Shown in pieces: positions 1-55,500 of a stretch of DNA of 64,000 nt (positions within the stretch are counted from its first letter, which is position 1; each line of letters begins with the position of its first letter). The DNA is from Eonycteris spelaea (taxonomy: Eukaryota; Chordata; Mammalia; Chiroptera; Pteropodidae): NCBI GenBank assembly GCA_003508835.1, contig PUFA01000072.1, positions 3,570,501-3,634,500 on the forward strand, in the 5' to 3' direction. A model generated the notes under the pieces. It worked only from the letters and a program-made list of their open reading frames with translations, was not told the DNA's origin and made no database searches. Position numbers and translations under genes: made by a program.

Positions 1-415
1 CACCATGAAACATTCTTCGACCGTAAGAAGGCACGAAGCATTGCTGCACGCTACGACGCGGATGAACCTCGAAGACGTGATGCTAAACGAGAGAAGACAA
101 AGGACAAGTATTCTATGATTTCACTCCTATGGAATGCCCCAAATCGGCCAATCCAATAAAATAGGAAGTAGATTCGTGGTTGCCTAGGGCTGGGGGGTAG
201 GCAAGAAGGCAGGAGCAGAAGAATAAAGAGTAGGGAAGGACTTCTGATGGGTAAGGGGTTTCTCTTTTTTTTTTGAGGGGGCGAAAACTCTCTGGTGATG
301 GCTGCACAACTTTGTGAATATAGTAAAACCACTGAACTGTACACTTTCAAATGGCATGCGTATTACAGCATGTGACTTTATGGTCTGTGAGTTATATCTC
401 AATTATTCACTGTTT
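1..415 (+). repeat. L1 3' end fragment (L1M type)
   Basis: Shows the end of an old mammalian L1: the tail of ORF2, the gtggttgcctagggctggg segment, then the 3' UTR with gaactgtacactttcaaatgg and a degenerate polyadenylation region. It carries many C/G bases where L1M consensus has A/T, giving unexpected CpGs. Confidence 0.8.
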
Positions 416-1788
416 TTAACTAAATGAGCAAACCGATGATTCATGTGCCCTGCTCATGCCTGGAGCCTCGAGCATATCTTGAGTAGATCGCCAATAGTAC
501 TATTTTAATAACGCAGGAAAATCTTTTCCTCAGGTTTCGTTACTAAGAAATGTGGGGGAGGATAAACTCAGGGTGTGGTTTGCGACTTCGCCACTAGATG
601 GCACCCTCTTCACTTATTCGCCAGTTACTTCAGGCCTCGCTCAGAGTGCTCCACTTTCCCATCCATCTAGACTGGGGTTTATTATACCCTGGCAGTTAGG
701 CTTGATTAGAGAGAAGGATTTTCCAGAATCACATTATAATCTAACGTGCTGCATCAGGAGGTCAAACCGGCTGAGGGAGGTCAACCTCATCTCGCGGGAT
801 GAGGTTCAGGAGCAACCCCCCAGACCACGGGGTCTTGGGGAGCAAGAGGCTGAGTACTGAGGCTCGCATGTGAGGCTCCCCAGAGCCGGGGAGCCAGTTA
901 GAAAGTAAGTGAACCCCATAAGAGTAACTATTTCAGCAAAGGCGGTGAAGTGGTGGAATACGCAGCCTCATGAAACCGGTCCTGATCTGGCCTGTAGTTC
1001 TCCCAGGTATTGCTCAGTGCCGTACATTTAAAAAGGCTGCAAGTGCCAATTACCATGACGACACACCAGCGATGGGCTCCTCAGTGTGGCTTCCGCCCAT
1101 CCCATTAACACCCGCTCCCTCCTGAGACCGCGACGGGACCGGGAGCAGCGGCTCTCAATCGTGGCCGCGTGTTAGAACCCGCCGAGCGTTGTCAAAACTT
1201 GGGACACCCCACCCCCAAATAAATGGAAAAGAAACCTCCTTTCTGGATGGGATCCGCCAAGCTCGTTCTACACTATCGCCAGGCGAATCCAACCCGCGGC
1301 CAGGGGCCAGAGGAGCGCTGAGCTGGAGAAAATCGGGCTGGGAGGCGAAAAGAGAAAACTTGCTTTCCCCCCTCCCTTCTGCTCCGGTCCCCGAGGGGCG
1401 GCTCTTGGCCTCAGGGGACACGGAGCTCCTGGGCCGGTGACCCGAGCATCAGGGTGAGGAAGCAAAGCTGGCCGGAGTGGACGGCACCCTTGGAAACGTG
1501 AATTCACGGACACGAACAGGTGAACTTGCCCACCCTCCTCGACTGTGGGGCCCCTCGGAAACCCCATGCTAGACATTACAGGGGTGTTTCTCAAAAAAAA
1601 AAAAAAAAAACTTAAAAAAAAACGTTAGCTTTGAAACACTGCATGTTATGGGTGGTAAATACGGCAAAATACGTATGACTTACCGTTGAATTAACACTTA
1701 CTGGATTTCGTTAATGGATGTCTCCATAATAAATAAAATAATAAAGAAAAAAAAGAAATTTAAAAATGTTTTCAAAGGGTAGACCCAC
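416..1788. other. RGS9 intron 13, remainder (window edge)
   Basis: Holds the CTCF-like motif at 590-606, an ordinary stretch at 620-1560, an A-run at 1593-1610 and AT-rich sequence to 1780. Open frames here lack family similarity and splice context. No gene or assignable repeat seen. Confidence 0.5.
590..606 (+). promoter_or_regulatory. CTCF-like motif in RGS9 intron 13
   Basis: CGCCACTAGATGGCACC is a near-perfect CTCF core (CCACTAGATGGCAC), in unique-looking sequence just past an L1 fragment. Confidence 0.55.
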
Positions 1789-44848
<43,060 letters not shown>

Positions 44849-45061
44849 CCTGGATCTTGGATGAATTCAGAACCAGAACACAAATGGGAAAGAAAAGGGA
44901 AAGCCCCCAAGTAAAAGAACCAGCGTGCCCCACACACACCCTGGCCTGCAAAGGGAGACAGAGAGACCCGGGGGCGCGGGGCGGGAGCAGCTGCTGCCTG
45001 CGGCGCCCCTTTACTCTCGCTCGGCTCACGCCCCTGGGAAAGCAGCTGGAATCGGCGCCAG

Positions 45062-45069
45062 CCAATCAG
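45062..45069 (-). promoter_or_regulatory. CCAAT box (NF-Y type)
   Basis: The plus strand reads CCAATCAG, so ATTGG faces RGS9. It lies about 215 bp upstream of the start codon in the CpG-rich island, a normal position for an NF-Y site in a TATA-less promoter. Confidence 0.6.
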
Positions 45070-45083
45070 CGAGCCGCGCCGGG

Positions 45084-45096
45084 GTCTCATTAGCAT
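45084..45096 (-). promoter_or_regulatory. Octamer / TAATGARAT-like POU site
   Basis: The minus strand reads ATGCTAATGAGAC, one base short of the overlapping octamer-TAATGARAT form bound by Oct-1 type POU factors. It is about 20 bp upstream of the CCAAT box. Binding is inferred from sequence only. Confidence 0.5.
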
Positions 45097-45118
45097 ACGC
45101 TGCGCTTGATCCTACCTG

Positions 45119-45134
45119 CCGCCAGGGGGCGGTG
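45119..45134 (+). promoter_or_regulatory. CTCF-like motif at the RGS9 promoter
   Basis: CCGCCAGGGGGCGGTG matches the CTCF core (CC, AG, GGGGC) very well. It sits at the upstream edge of the RGS9 promoter island. Confidence 0.6.
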
Positions 45135-45294
45135 CCTGGCTCTGCCAGGACCCCACCGAGCTTCAGGTGAGATCCGCGTGTCCAGGACCCGCGAGGGGGA
45201 GGAACTGTCTCAGAGAGCGAGCCTTTCAACCTAGCACGGAGTACAGAAGTGAGACAAGACAGACTCACTCTTAAGCACGGTGGGAAATATAGTT

Positions 45295-45485
45295 CCTCTT
45301 CCATCTCGGCCAGTAGCCTGCTGGGCAACCTTGGGCAAGTTCCTTAAAGTCTTTAGGTCTCCATTTCCTTATGTAAAAAGTAAAAAAAAAAAATAGGATA
45401 ATAAGAAACAACAGAAGGTTGCTGGATCATTGAATGGGGAAATGTGTAACATAGTGCTTGGCCTGCAACAAATGTTTAGAAATGT
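45295..45485 (+). repeat. MIR SINE
   Basis: Sense MIR: gcctgctgggcaaccttggg caagttcctta, ctccatttccttatgtaaaa and agtgcttggcctgcaacaaa tg. An A-run sits inside it. Confidence 0.8.
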
Positions 45486-46869
45486 TTAGGGGGAAACTCG
45501 TAAGTAGCATTAGTGAGACATTCGGTTAATGAAAGAAAGAAAGTGAAGAAAAACGGAAGCAAAGTTGTAGTTCCTGCTGGACCAGCTGCTTGGTCTAGGC
45601 AAGTTATATTTTACATCTCTGGTCCTTAGTGTTTTCCTATCTAGAAAATGAAAGGATGACCCTCCTAGGTAATCATCAGGACCCTTCACCTTTTGTCATA
45701 CAAAGCACCTTTTCCTGTGTCTACAAGTTGGACGGCTATCAACTGTAGCAGATAAAATGCACAAGTTGGAAGAGAGCAAAGAGGGACTTGCCTCAGGAAG
45801 GCAGAGATCCAACCAATGTCCCTTTAAAGCAGCGGTTCATCTCTATTTTTGGTGGTAGTACCTGCAAGGATCTGATGAAAGCTATGGACCCTCTCTCCAG
45901 AAACGTGCCCGTGAGTGCATGTGCACACACACACTCATATTTACGCAACACTGACTCAAGTTTGCAAAGATTTTCAAGGGGTTTATGGCTGGTCCTCTTT
46001 GGAACTTTCCATAGAATCGGAGAACCCCCCCCCCATCTATAAAGGAGCCTGGACTCTTTAGGGGTCCATCGCTGAGAAGTTATGTCCCTGGCATGAGCTG
46101 AGGCCCAAGGAAAGTGTTGGAATATCCTGACTTTTTTTCGTGATGCATCTGAGGGCTTCGCGTTATACAGAACACACACTGGGATGTGCTGGAGCAGATG
46201 AACCAGGCGCCTCCTTCCAGCTTCCGTGTTCCCTAATGCTATAAACCCTAAGCAAGGAGGAGATTGTGGCTTTCCAAAGATCGAGGATGAGAAAACTTAA
46301 ATTATTCCAGAGCAAAGAGAGGCAAAAATACAAGGGACTTTGTGCTGTAGTAGGATAAGAGGCCTCAGAATGCCAGCCACTCTCCTCCCCACCCTTTCTT
46401 CTGTTGGGTCTACCCTCCAAACATTCGCATTTTGTAGGACCCACACTTAGCTCATCGGACCAGAGATGCTGGATGTGTGACCCCACAGCCAGTGGCCAGC
46501 CATGTGGATCTGAAGTGGTCCTGATGTGGATCTGAAAAGCTTGGATGAGCTTATTAGAGCAGAAATGTCAACATGAGCCAACTAGAGGTAAAGTCGGGAC
46601 CAGAGGAAGCAGAGGTCAAATGCAAGCTGAAGTTGTGAGGAGCAGAAATGAAAGGTGAGCAAAGGAAGCCAATCAGAAAAGAGAAACAAATGAACTGAGC
46701 AAGCTGAGAACGGCAAGGAGCCATGAGGTTGACCTGTGCCGAGGGCTCACCAGGCTCCTCGCCTCTTCACAAATCCCCCTCACATCCTGAGCCTTTGTTT
46801 CTTGCAACCAAAGGGCCTAACACGTAATGTGCTGTTAAAAGTTTAGTGACCACATCCTGAAAAAAATAA

Positions 46870-47200
46870 CTGATTCAATTTTACCTATTCATTTAAACAA
46901 CAAACACAGCACATGTCAGGCATTATGCTAGAGTCAGGAATTCAAAGTGGAATACGACACAGCCCCCATCTCGAGGCACTCACAGGCCCGTGGGAAGAAG
47001 AATACTTGAACAAAAATGTCATAAAGCAGAATCTATATGTAATGGCAATCCAGTCATTGCAATACAGGACTTTGTAGCAAGGCACCTTATCCAGTCTGAG
47101 TGCAAGAGAAGATCAGGGAGACTTCCTGGAGGAGGAGTCTTAAAGGAAGAGAGGGAGTTTACCAGGTGAAAAGGGATAAATACAGGTACATCACAGAGAA
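46870..47200 (+). repeat. L2 fragment
   Basis: Sense L2: catgtcaggcattatgctag agtc, ccccatctcgaggcactcac agg, agggagacttcctggaggag gagtcttaa. Confidence 0.75.
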
Positions 47201-49069
47201 CAGTTCAAGAATAGGCACAGAGGCAACGATAGGCATGCTTTGAGGATGGTGACAATGATTTCATTTGACGCAAGGTCTAAGGAGGTTGGGAAGAGGGAGA
47301 TGGGCAAGGATCAGACGGTGGTAGCAAAACTCGTCCAACTGTCCTCTTAAGATTAGAGCATGACATTGCATGTAAACTTTACCTCAAAAAAAGGACTGAT
47401 CCAAAAAGCGAATATTATCTTGCAACATGACAGAGGGACATAGCACTACAATGAAATTCTCCCGTGACTCAGTCACGTAAGTGGAATTCCCATCACCATT
47501 GTCATCACTATAATCATCAGTGCCCTCCTCCTCCTCAACGGGAGGCTATGATTCAAGGCCTAAACTGGGGTCATGCCACCCTGGACACTATACAATGTGA
47601 TCTACATAAACCTTGTTCCCTGTGGAATAAACCTCATCCAGGCACAAAAAAGTGGTCATCCACACAGCAGCACCCTTTAAAACCAAGATCAGAGGTCACC
47701 TCCTCAGTCAACTGTTCCAATACCGCTGGTCAACTCAACAATTTCGTTCAGTCCACTGTGCTGAGTGCTGAGTGCTGAGGAGATAGAGCTTAAAAAGACA
47801 GCAGGGAATCAATCCCCGACCTCTGGTTCCTCCTGGTGCCTCCCATTGTTCAGTCCTGACCAGAAGCCAGAGGGTAATGGAGTCTGGATGATGCAGTCTG
47901 TTAGCGTCAGCCTCCTGGGGCACAGAGCTGGATAGGAAGACAAAGGATCTGGGGTGAGAGGGACGTGGAGAGGCAAACCATGCAGAAGCAGCACAATGGA
48001 TTAAATGTCTTTGAGAGCGTGGAAGCCCAGAGGACAGGTCTCAGAGTTGATACTGTGCCCCAAGCACTTCAGACAGCTCAGTATCAGCCCTGCGCCTGCA
48101 CAGGCGTCTCCCTGCCTGGGACAGAAATCACGTTGACTACGTCTGACTCCCTGGGGCACTGCCGTCCTCGGCCGCCTGTTTGCATTTTATATAATTCTGT
48201 CTTGTCTGAATTTGTGACAAGTGTGTATTACATTTGCAATTCTAAAAAAATCATACAGAGGAAAGAAACATCTTAGGATGCATGCACGTTTCTTCCTAGC
48301 TGCTGCTAGAGAGGCAATAGCTCATGAAAATGTATTCAGGTAGGGACACCAGAGGGCCCTGTTTTCTACCCAGCGAGCAGACAGGACCAGCTGGACAGAC
48401 CTCCCTGTGCACCCTCTGGTCAGCACCAGTTCAGCAAGCATGTCTGAGCACAGCACCCTTCTCCCTGAACTTCCACCTCCACAGAGAAGCTAGTTAGACC
48501 GCAGGACGCTGGCCACACCTGGTGGCCCTGTCGGTGTGACCAGGAAGAGAGAAAAAGAAGAGGTGGAAGTTTTCTGGAAGGTTTCCTGCCTCTTCCTCAT
48601 CCAGAAAATGTTCAGAAGCAATTTTGGCTCATGCGGGCCACCAACTATATCACAAAGTAAAGTCCTATAAAAACCTCATCCTTATCTTTTTTATTCTCAA
48701 TTCAATTCTTTGGACGCATCCAGAGATAATACTTTTCACAAACATTGCTTATGTTTATAGGTAAATAGAATGAAATCTCGCTTTGCTCTGTCTCCACCTA
48801 CCCCAACTTCTTGGGGTACAGTTCTGTCTACCTACAGACCAGTTCAGATTGGAAATGCTGAATGGCATCTGCTTCCTTTGTGTTAAGGGTGTTATTACTT
48901 TTCATTATATAAAATTTGGAACTATGGAGTTTTTGAAAATGACATGGGAAAAGGCATTTTCACAACTTGAAACAGGCTTTGGTCTTGAGACAGTGCTGGG
49001 GTTAAGGGGAAGTGTGAAGGCACAAAATGTGTATTCTGGTTCCCGCCCTGCCTCTGACCTGATATGTGA

Positions 49070-49295
49070 TTTTTTTTTAACAGCTTCCTGAGGTATAACT
49101 GATATACACTCAACTGCACATATGTAAAGTGTGTAACTGATAAGTTCTGATATATGTACACATCTCTGAAACGACACCCATGGTCAAGGCAGAGAGTATA
49201 GCCACCTCCCCTCAAAGTTTCCTTGTGTCCTTGTTGATCTCTCCCCCTACCATCCCCAGGTAGCCCACTGATCGACTTTCTGTCACTGTGAATTA
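49070..49295 (+). repeat. L1-related fragment
   Basis: Matches a common L1M-associated sequence: cttcctgaggtataactgat, aactgcacatatgtaaagtg, cacccatggtcaaggcagag and cccactgatcgactttctgt cactg. Confidence 0.6.
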
Positions 49296-50170
49296 GTTGG
49301 GGGCGGGGAGGGGACTATGATCACATTACCTAATCTCTGACTCTCCAGTTTCTTAACTAAGTAATAAAAAAGTATCAGACTTGATGAATTCAAGTCTCCT
49401 TTTTCAAAATCATGACTTTAGTATTCTAAGTCGAATAAAAAGCTGATCAGCCCAAAGGCTGACAGAGTGGGATTTAGTGCTCCTGACAAAGTGAGGGCCC
49501 TCTGGACTTAGACCAGCCACCCACGATGGGATCCCATGGGACAGACATTCGAAAGAGCGGAACGCCACCATCGACATACCCAAACCATTCTTGCCATAGT
49601 GATCATAGAGGGACAAGAAGGACCCCTCCAAGAAAATACTTGGTGCACTCCACTTGTGTAGTCTTACTGAAGTCCCCTTCTCCTGTCAAACATGCCCATC
49701 CTGCTAAGGATGCTTAAACTGAACGCGTGCCAGAGGAGGGAGGGTCCTCTACTGCCTTCAGATGTTGCCCCTGCCTGTGTAAGGTGGCTCAGGCACCACA
49801 GTCCTGGGTGCCCAGCTCCACCGCCCGCTTCCAGCAGCCATCACCACCCTTCGTGAACATCCCAGAGGTCAACAGAGAGCAAGCTTCCTTCTTAAGGTTT
49901 TCTAAAGCACGGGATTTTCCAAAGGTCTGCCCTTTCTGCTTTCCCTTGGTTTCCCCAGGAATAACAATGTCTGGAAGGATACAGGAAGATGACTGCTACA
50001 GGAAATGCGAAGAAAATAAAAACATTAACCCCTGCAAGAATGTTTTTTAACATCCATAACTTCCACTTTATTTAGATGTTGCATTTGAAGATTTATTTCA
50101 CCCGTGCTCATTTCTCTTTGCTGTCGTGTGTGGATCTAATGTTGTTTTCTCTGTCTTCTCTCTCTCCTCT

Positions 50171-50225
50171 GGATGGATGGATGGATGGATGGATGGATGG
50201 ATGGATGGATGGACAGATGGACGGA
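50171..50225 (+). repeat. (GGAT)n microsatellite
   Basis: About ten uninterrupted GGAT units followed by GGACAGATGGACGGACA. Long pure units suggest it is polymorphic. Confidence 0.95.
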
Positions 50226-50359
50226 CAGACATGTCTGGTTACATCATTTGAACCTTGGAAAAGCCAGTTCTGCCCCTTCCTTTCTCAATCTTTGGTAGAC
50301 AGCCCTTCTGGATTCAAAATTCGAGCCACTCTACAGACACAAAATTTAGTGTTTTGTAA

Positions 50360-50520
50360 AAAGTACAAAACTTTAGGGGAGGAATGAATGATGGGGAGTG
50401 ACTGCTAATAAGTAAGAATCTTATTCTTGGGTGGATGAAATGTTCTGAATTTGATAGTGAGGATGGTTGCACAACCTTGTTAATGTACTAAAACCAATGA
50501 ATTGTACACTACTTAAGGGG
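50360..50520 (+). repeat. L1 3' end fragment
   Basis: Short L1M 3' UTR: tggggagtgactgctaataa gtaag, ggtggatgaaatgttctgaa, atggttgcacaaccttg and gaattgtacact. Confidence 0.75.
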
Positions 50521-51004
50521 AGGGAGAACAGGGGGAGGGAGAGTGCACACACCAGTAGTTCTTTTATCGGGGTCCCCTAGGGCTTCTCAGGCTCCCACGT
50601 TATTGGTTAATTTAAAACATGAGAGCAGGAATTTAGAGAGCAGGAAGAGAAAACAAACAAGTATCACAATTGGTCAGTCACTGAAATCACCAAGAGCTCT
50701 AAAACAAAGGAGCATCAGTGTGGGGGCGGGGACCCACCTGGCTCTTTATCTAGCTGTGTGGCTGACAAAATGTTTACTGAGATAGCTGCCTTCGAAGTGG
50801 ATTCCTTGGCAATCAAAGCTTAAGTCAGGCACTTGCATTATCAAAAAAAAAAAAAAAATTAAGGCTTACACTACAAAAGTTATTTCCAGGAGAAAAGATA
50901 GAAAATATAATTCTGCGATAATGCAGGAGATGATACTGAAGCTGTGGAAGGCAAAAAGAAAAGAAAAGAAAGGAAAGGTGATAAGAGCCTGCTCAGAGGC
51001 ACAG

Positions 51005-51235
51005 AAGTAGGAAATGATAAAAATAGTAATACATACATAACAGGCATTAGTACACCTGTTCCCTTCATGCAGTTCTGACTATGACCCTCTGAGGTAGATA
51101 TCTATTATTGGCATTCCCACTCAACAAATGAGTAAAGTGAGACTCAGAAAAGATAAAAAACGAGCTGAAGTTCACCTGCCTATTAAGCAGCAGAGCCGCC
51201 AGGATTGGGACCAGGCAGCCTGGCCTCTGATTTCA
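51005..51235 (-). repeat. MIR SINE
   Basis: Reverse MIR: actatgaccctctgaggtag, aacaaatgagtaaagtgaga ctcag, gaagttcacctgcctattaa gcagcag and agccgccaggattgggac. Confidence 0.75.
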
Positions 51236-52029
51236 TACCTTACCTCCAGGTCATGCTTGGACATTCTGATTGACTAGACCTGAGTCAGGCGGTCATTCCA
51301 CAAGTAAATTGAGAGCTAGCTGTGTTTCCTACAGAAAAACAATAGTGTTGAAATCAGAGAAAAAATTGAATGTTGGACAAGCAAAATCAACAGTTGTCCA
51401 TTGTAAAATCACCTCAGAAATGCTCTTCCTTTCTCTTGGATTATTTGCTTGGGACACGTTTTCTACAGATGGTTTCTCATGGGTCGGAGCCTGAACATGT
51501 TAAATGGCTTTTGATGTAAAATGTCGCGTAGTTTTTCAACGGGATTGCATATTTACATTCTGTTTGCCCAGAATGAACTAATTTCATCACACCCTTGTGT
51601 TGGATGCCATTGTGTTTTTCAAGGCTAGACAATTCTAATTTTACTAGATTCTGTACTTCTATTTGCATAATATTTTCCCTTTCTGTCTTGAGAGCGGAAA
51701 ATCCAAATAAGAGAGTATATAAAAATCGGTTAACACGAACCTCTGAATCAACAGATGAGCCACTTGGGGCCCTCAGGGTGAGGGGAAGGACAGGTGTGCC
51801 CACTCATCCCTGCAGTACTAAGGGACAAGGGGACTAGGTCTGTGAGAAAAGAGCAACAGGTACAGCCCCAGCCTGGGGTTCAAGTTGAAAAGGCACTTCA
51901 AATGCAAAACTTTTTTTTTTTTTTTTAATTTAGGGTCTTTTAAGAAATGCTATTGCATGAAAGTTTTGAGATGCCCTACCATGTTCTTCTATCTTCATTT
52001 CTTAAAAATCTTGATGAGGGCAATTTCCA

Positions 52030-52520
52030 ACTCTCTGCTAGTAGTGCCGCCAGGTGGACACGGGTAGAAAAGGGCAGGAATGTGTCCCAAAGATATTTAT
52101 CTGCATTATACCCCGCGACGCCGGGAGCCGCCCCCTTTCTGCCCCGCCGCAGGGTTTTGCAAGGTCTAGGCCATAGAGGTACGGATCCCTCCAATCTCCT
52201 AGAGAGGAAACGCAGACTCCCGGAAGGCGGACTTCCGCCAGCGGACCACTTTCCGGTTCCGCCCTAACCGCCCCAATCCATTGAGTGCACAGGCATCGGA
52301 TGGTTTCCTTGGCAGGCTTCTTCGTATGCATGTGCTCCGGGTTCATGGGGGTCGTGTGACGTGGGCGCGGGCCCCAGAAGCCGGGCCAGGTCCTGTTCCG
52401 CGGACCCGCACGACTTGCAGTTGGAGGGCGAGGTGGAAGGCTTCCCGGAGGGACCACCATGAAGCTATGGCGCCGGGGTCCCTTTCCCCCAAAGTGATGC
52501 CTTCGAATCGACCCCCGCAT
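52030..52520. promoter_or_regulatory. CpG-rich segment, candidate promoter of unidentified transcript
   Basis: A CpG-dense segment 7 kb upstream of RGS9 and at the edge of an AT-rich region. It contains ETS-type sites at about 52219-52224 (CCGGAA), 52230-52237 (ACTTCCGC) and 52250-52256 (TTTCCGG), a CCAAT box at 52273-52277, an ATF/CRE-like TGACGTGG near 52358 and a YY1-like CTATGGCGCC near 52466. This combination is typical of a TATA-less promoter. Open frames of up to 160 codons exist but match no family I know. Direction is unknown. Confidence 0.5.
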
Positions 52521-55500
52521 ACCCAGAACTGTGGATTTGTTTCCTAATTATAATTATTCGAGGCCAGCTGGCTCGTAGAAAATAATAGTGGCGCCCCAAC
52601 TTGAAAATACATTAAATCAGAGCCTGTTTTCGTGTATCTGAATTACTTGCCACTTAAAAAAAGTAATAAAAAAAAAAGTACCTTTGTTTTGAATTGTGGC
52701 CAGATATGAGAGAGTTAGGTTAGCCGATGAGGCACTGTGGCCCTGGGAGAAGAATGGGGTAAAGGGATACGCGGAATGCAATTTGGAGGAAAGGACCCGA
52801 AGGTACCGCGGTGGAGAGGGTCAGAATGACCTTGTGGAATCACATTCTCTTACCAAGGAGAAATGGGACTCCCGGGATTTTAGATTACTCACAGAACACT
52901 GATCTGGGTTCTTTCTCTTCCAGGGCAGTCACTTGTCACAGGAGCTAACTGCCTAAACTTTTGAAAATGAAAACGCCCTAATTATGTATTTTTAAGTTGG
53001 GGTGTCAGTTTTTAAATGAGGAGGATGTCTGCCATCGTATCCTACTGTGTGCGATTGTGCAGTGATATGTGTTTTGTGAAATGGATTTACTTAGTCTTTT
53101 TGTTGATTAATATTTGTTGATTAAGATTGTCTTGGGGAATGTTTCACATAAAAAAAGCTTTAACCATGATGTATTCCTGAGGGGAAAATAAAAGATGGAC
53201 AGATAAATTAGGGATTTGAACTATGGTTTTTTAGCACAGTTAATATGAGAATGTTAATCCGTTATGAGAAGCCCTGCAGTAATGGAACTCTTCTAACTTT
53301 GATTAGCCTGGTGTTTCTCAAGTATTTTGATTAGAAAAACTTTAGTAACAGCCTATTAATATCTCTGCAATGTGGTTTTCCCCAGAACACATTTTGGGAA
53401 ATGCTGACATAAATAATTCACCTGGTCTCAGACCTACTCAAATGGCACTCTCACTTCTCAAAAGTCATTTCAGAACTACTTTTTGAAAATCATCTGACTG
53501 GATTTCAGTAAAGATAGTTCTCATTTTATAAAAGTTGGAGAAAAGCACCCATAATTAATAAAGTACTACAAGCCACATAACATTGGAAAAGGAAGTGAAC
53601 CCTCCTTACCCTTCCTCCTACATACTATCATGGGTAGTAGATAATGTCCAAAATTACTGAGCAAATATTACCAGTATACAATTATAAAGCAATGGGAATA
53701 ATTATTTGGAAGAAATGAATTGTTCCAAGTGGAAATTCTACAAATTCAAGACAATGACAAACCTAGGAAATATGTTCATGGACTCTACAAGGACTCGTTT
53801 TAGTAAAATATAATTACCATTTTTCTTCTATAAATAGAATGTAACTAAAAAACATTTAAGTGTGTTGTATGCACTGAGTGACATTCACTGGAAACTTGCC
53901 TTAACATTATAGAATAAAATTTAGTACAAGGATTGTCTTGAACTTCATTCAAGATTGTTTAGTTACTGAAGTAACAATAGAAGCTCTTAATGAGGTAGTT
54001 TCACAATTGTTTGGCACAAACCTCTGTCAAGAAGAGCTTTAAGTGACCTATTGATAGGTTACTAAACTTGCACTTTCAAGCAAGATTTGCCTAAGGATGA
54101 TGGTAACATGTTGGAGTGTCCCTGTGCCAGTATCTGGTCCTTCACTCTATAGGGCCAGAAATCTCATTTCATTAGTTTACGCAGAGGTAAGCAGGCTTCA
54201 GAAGATACACTAATGCTACCCAAACTCAAAAGGTACTGCTGCATAAAGCTAGAGTGTGAGTTAAATACTCTAGTGAAAAATATAATTATCAATCAGCTGG
54301 AGAATTTTGACAACAGTGTGTTCCTTCTTGAAAGAAGATCTACATGAGAGTCCAGATTCTCATACTACAGTATATTATGTTGGAGACACATAGCATGAAA
54401 TTGGAACAATGAGAATGATAGCCAAGTGTAACATCATCAGGTGTTTTCCCTCTACAGATGTACCTGTCAGGTTGGCTAGATATTCATTTTCATGAGTAAA
54501 AGGCATGCATTTGGGTGCTAAAGGCAGGATGTCATTTTGTCTCTAATCATCATTTTCAGAAATGTTCCCCCCAATTCTTCCTCAAGCTAGAGTACAATGC
54601 AATTGACTCAGTTTAAACTTCTACTTACAGACCCTATCCAGCTGCGCCTCCCTGATGCTGCACCCAGGTCACTGAGTTTAGATTTGGGATCTTCATAAAC
54701 AGTGTCTTAAGTCCTTTCTATTGACAACAGATTTCATTCTATATATTTGGTGTCTTTCTAAATTTTAAGTAGAAATGTTGGCCCCATTGTTGGTTCAAAG
54801 CCTTTGGGAGTTTCCTGGGTGAAATCTGAAACTGTCCCCCATACATGGAGGACAGGGAAGACTGAAGAAAGTGCCAATTCATTCCATGTTGGTAGGTGGC
54901 AGGTTTACTAAGTGATAGAACTTACATACAAGGTTTTCTTGAGAGACCACAAGAATAGATCTCCACACCCACCACCAGTATCTTAAAAGTTTATGTAGAG
55001 GCCCTGACAAGGTTCACTCACATACCATCCACATGGTCTCAACAACATTGCTCTTTCAAGACTAAATCATTGAAAATGGCTTCCACTGTGGGGACAGTGG
55101 GCAGAATGTACATTCAAAGGACAGGGGAGGGGGTGTGGAGACTCTGGGTCTAGCTCAAGGATTAACTGGAAGTCACATCCTCTCTATGATCTCCATGTGC
55201 ACCCATTTAACACATCCAAGAACCAGGACCTATATAAATCTATTTAATAATCTTTCCTCTGTGATGTTGTACATGATCTTAAGATCGACTGCACATTATT
55301 TGCTAATCAAACATTACTCATCAATTCCATAAGATAGTCACATTTGTCCATCATTGAGATACAACTATCATTAGCCTTGTAGCTTTTAGGTATTTTCTCC
55401 ATTTCTAATTATAAATTCCAAGAGTAACTGGCTTTTTGTATATTTTACATATGCTTCCAACAACCATTTGTCATTTATCTACATTGGTAATCATTTAGTA

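Larger units (their letters stand above)
44930..45215 (-). promoter_or_regulatory. RGS9: RGS9 promoter, GC- and CpG-rich
   Basis: A CpG-rich island directly upstream of the RGS9 start codon. Reading along the gene it contains a CTCF-like motif (45119-45134), an octamer-like site (45084-45096), a CCAAT box in ATTGG orientation (45062-45066) and GC-rich sequence at 44960-45030. There is no convincing TATA box. A start site between about 44930 and 45050 is likely but not proven. Confidence 0.7.
45216..52029. other. Intergenic region upstream of RGS9
   Basis: Contains MIR, L2, L1 and simple repeats, listed separately. 45490-46860, 47210-49060 and 49300-50160 show no assignable element and no coding signal. 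Part of 47460-47960 is weakly L2-like. A C-run sits at 46026-46034. Confidence 0.55.

Noticed and set aside
1..1788. RGS9 exon 14
   Set aside because: The conserved ENLGFWEACEDL coding sequence is not found on minus here; the exon is outside the window.
52038..52520. 160-codon protein on minus in the CpG-rich segment
   Set aside because: Open frames are expected by chance in GC-rich sequence; no domain or family similarity is visible and other frames are also open.
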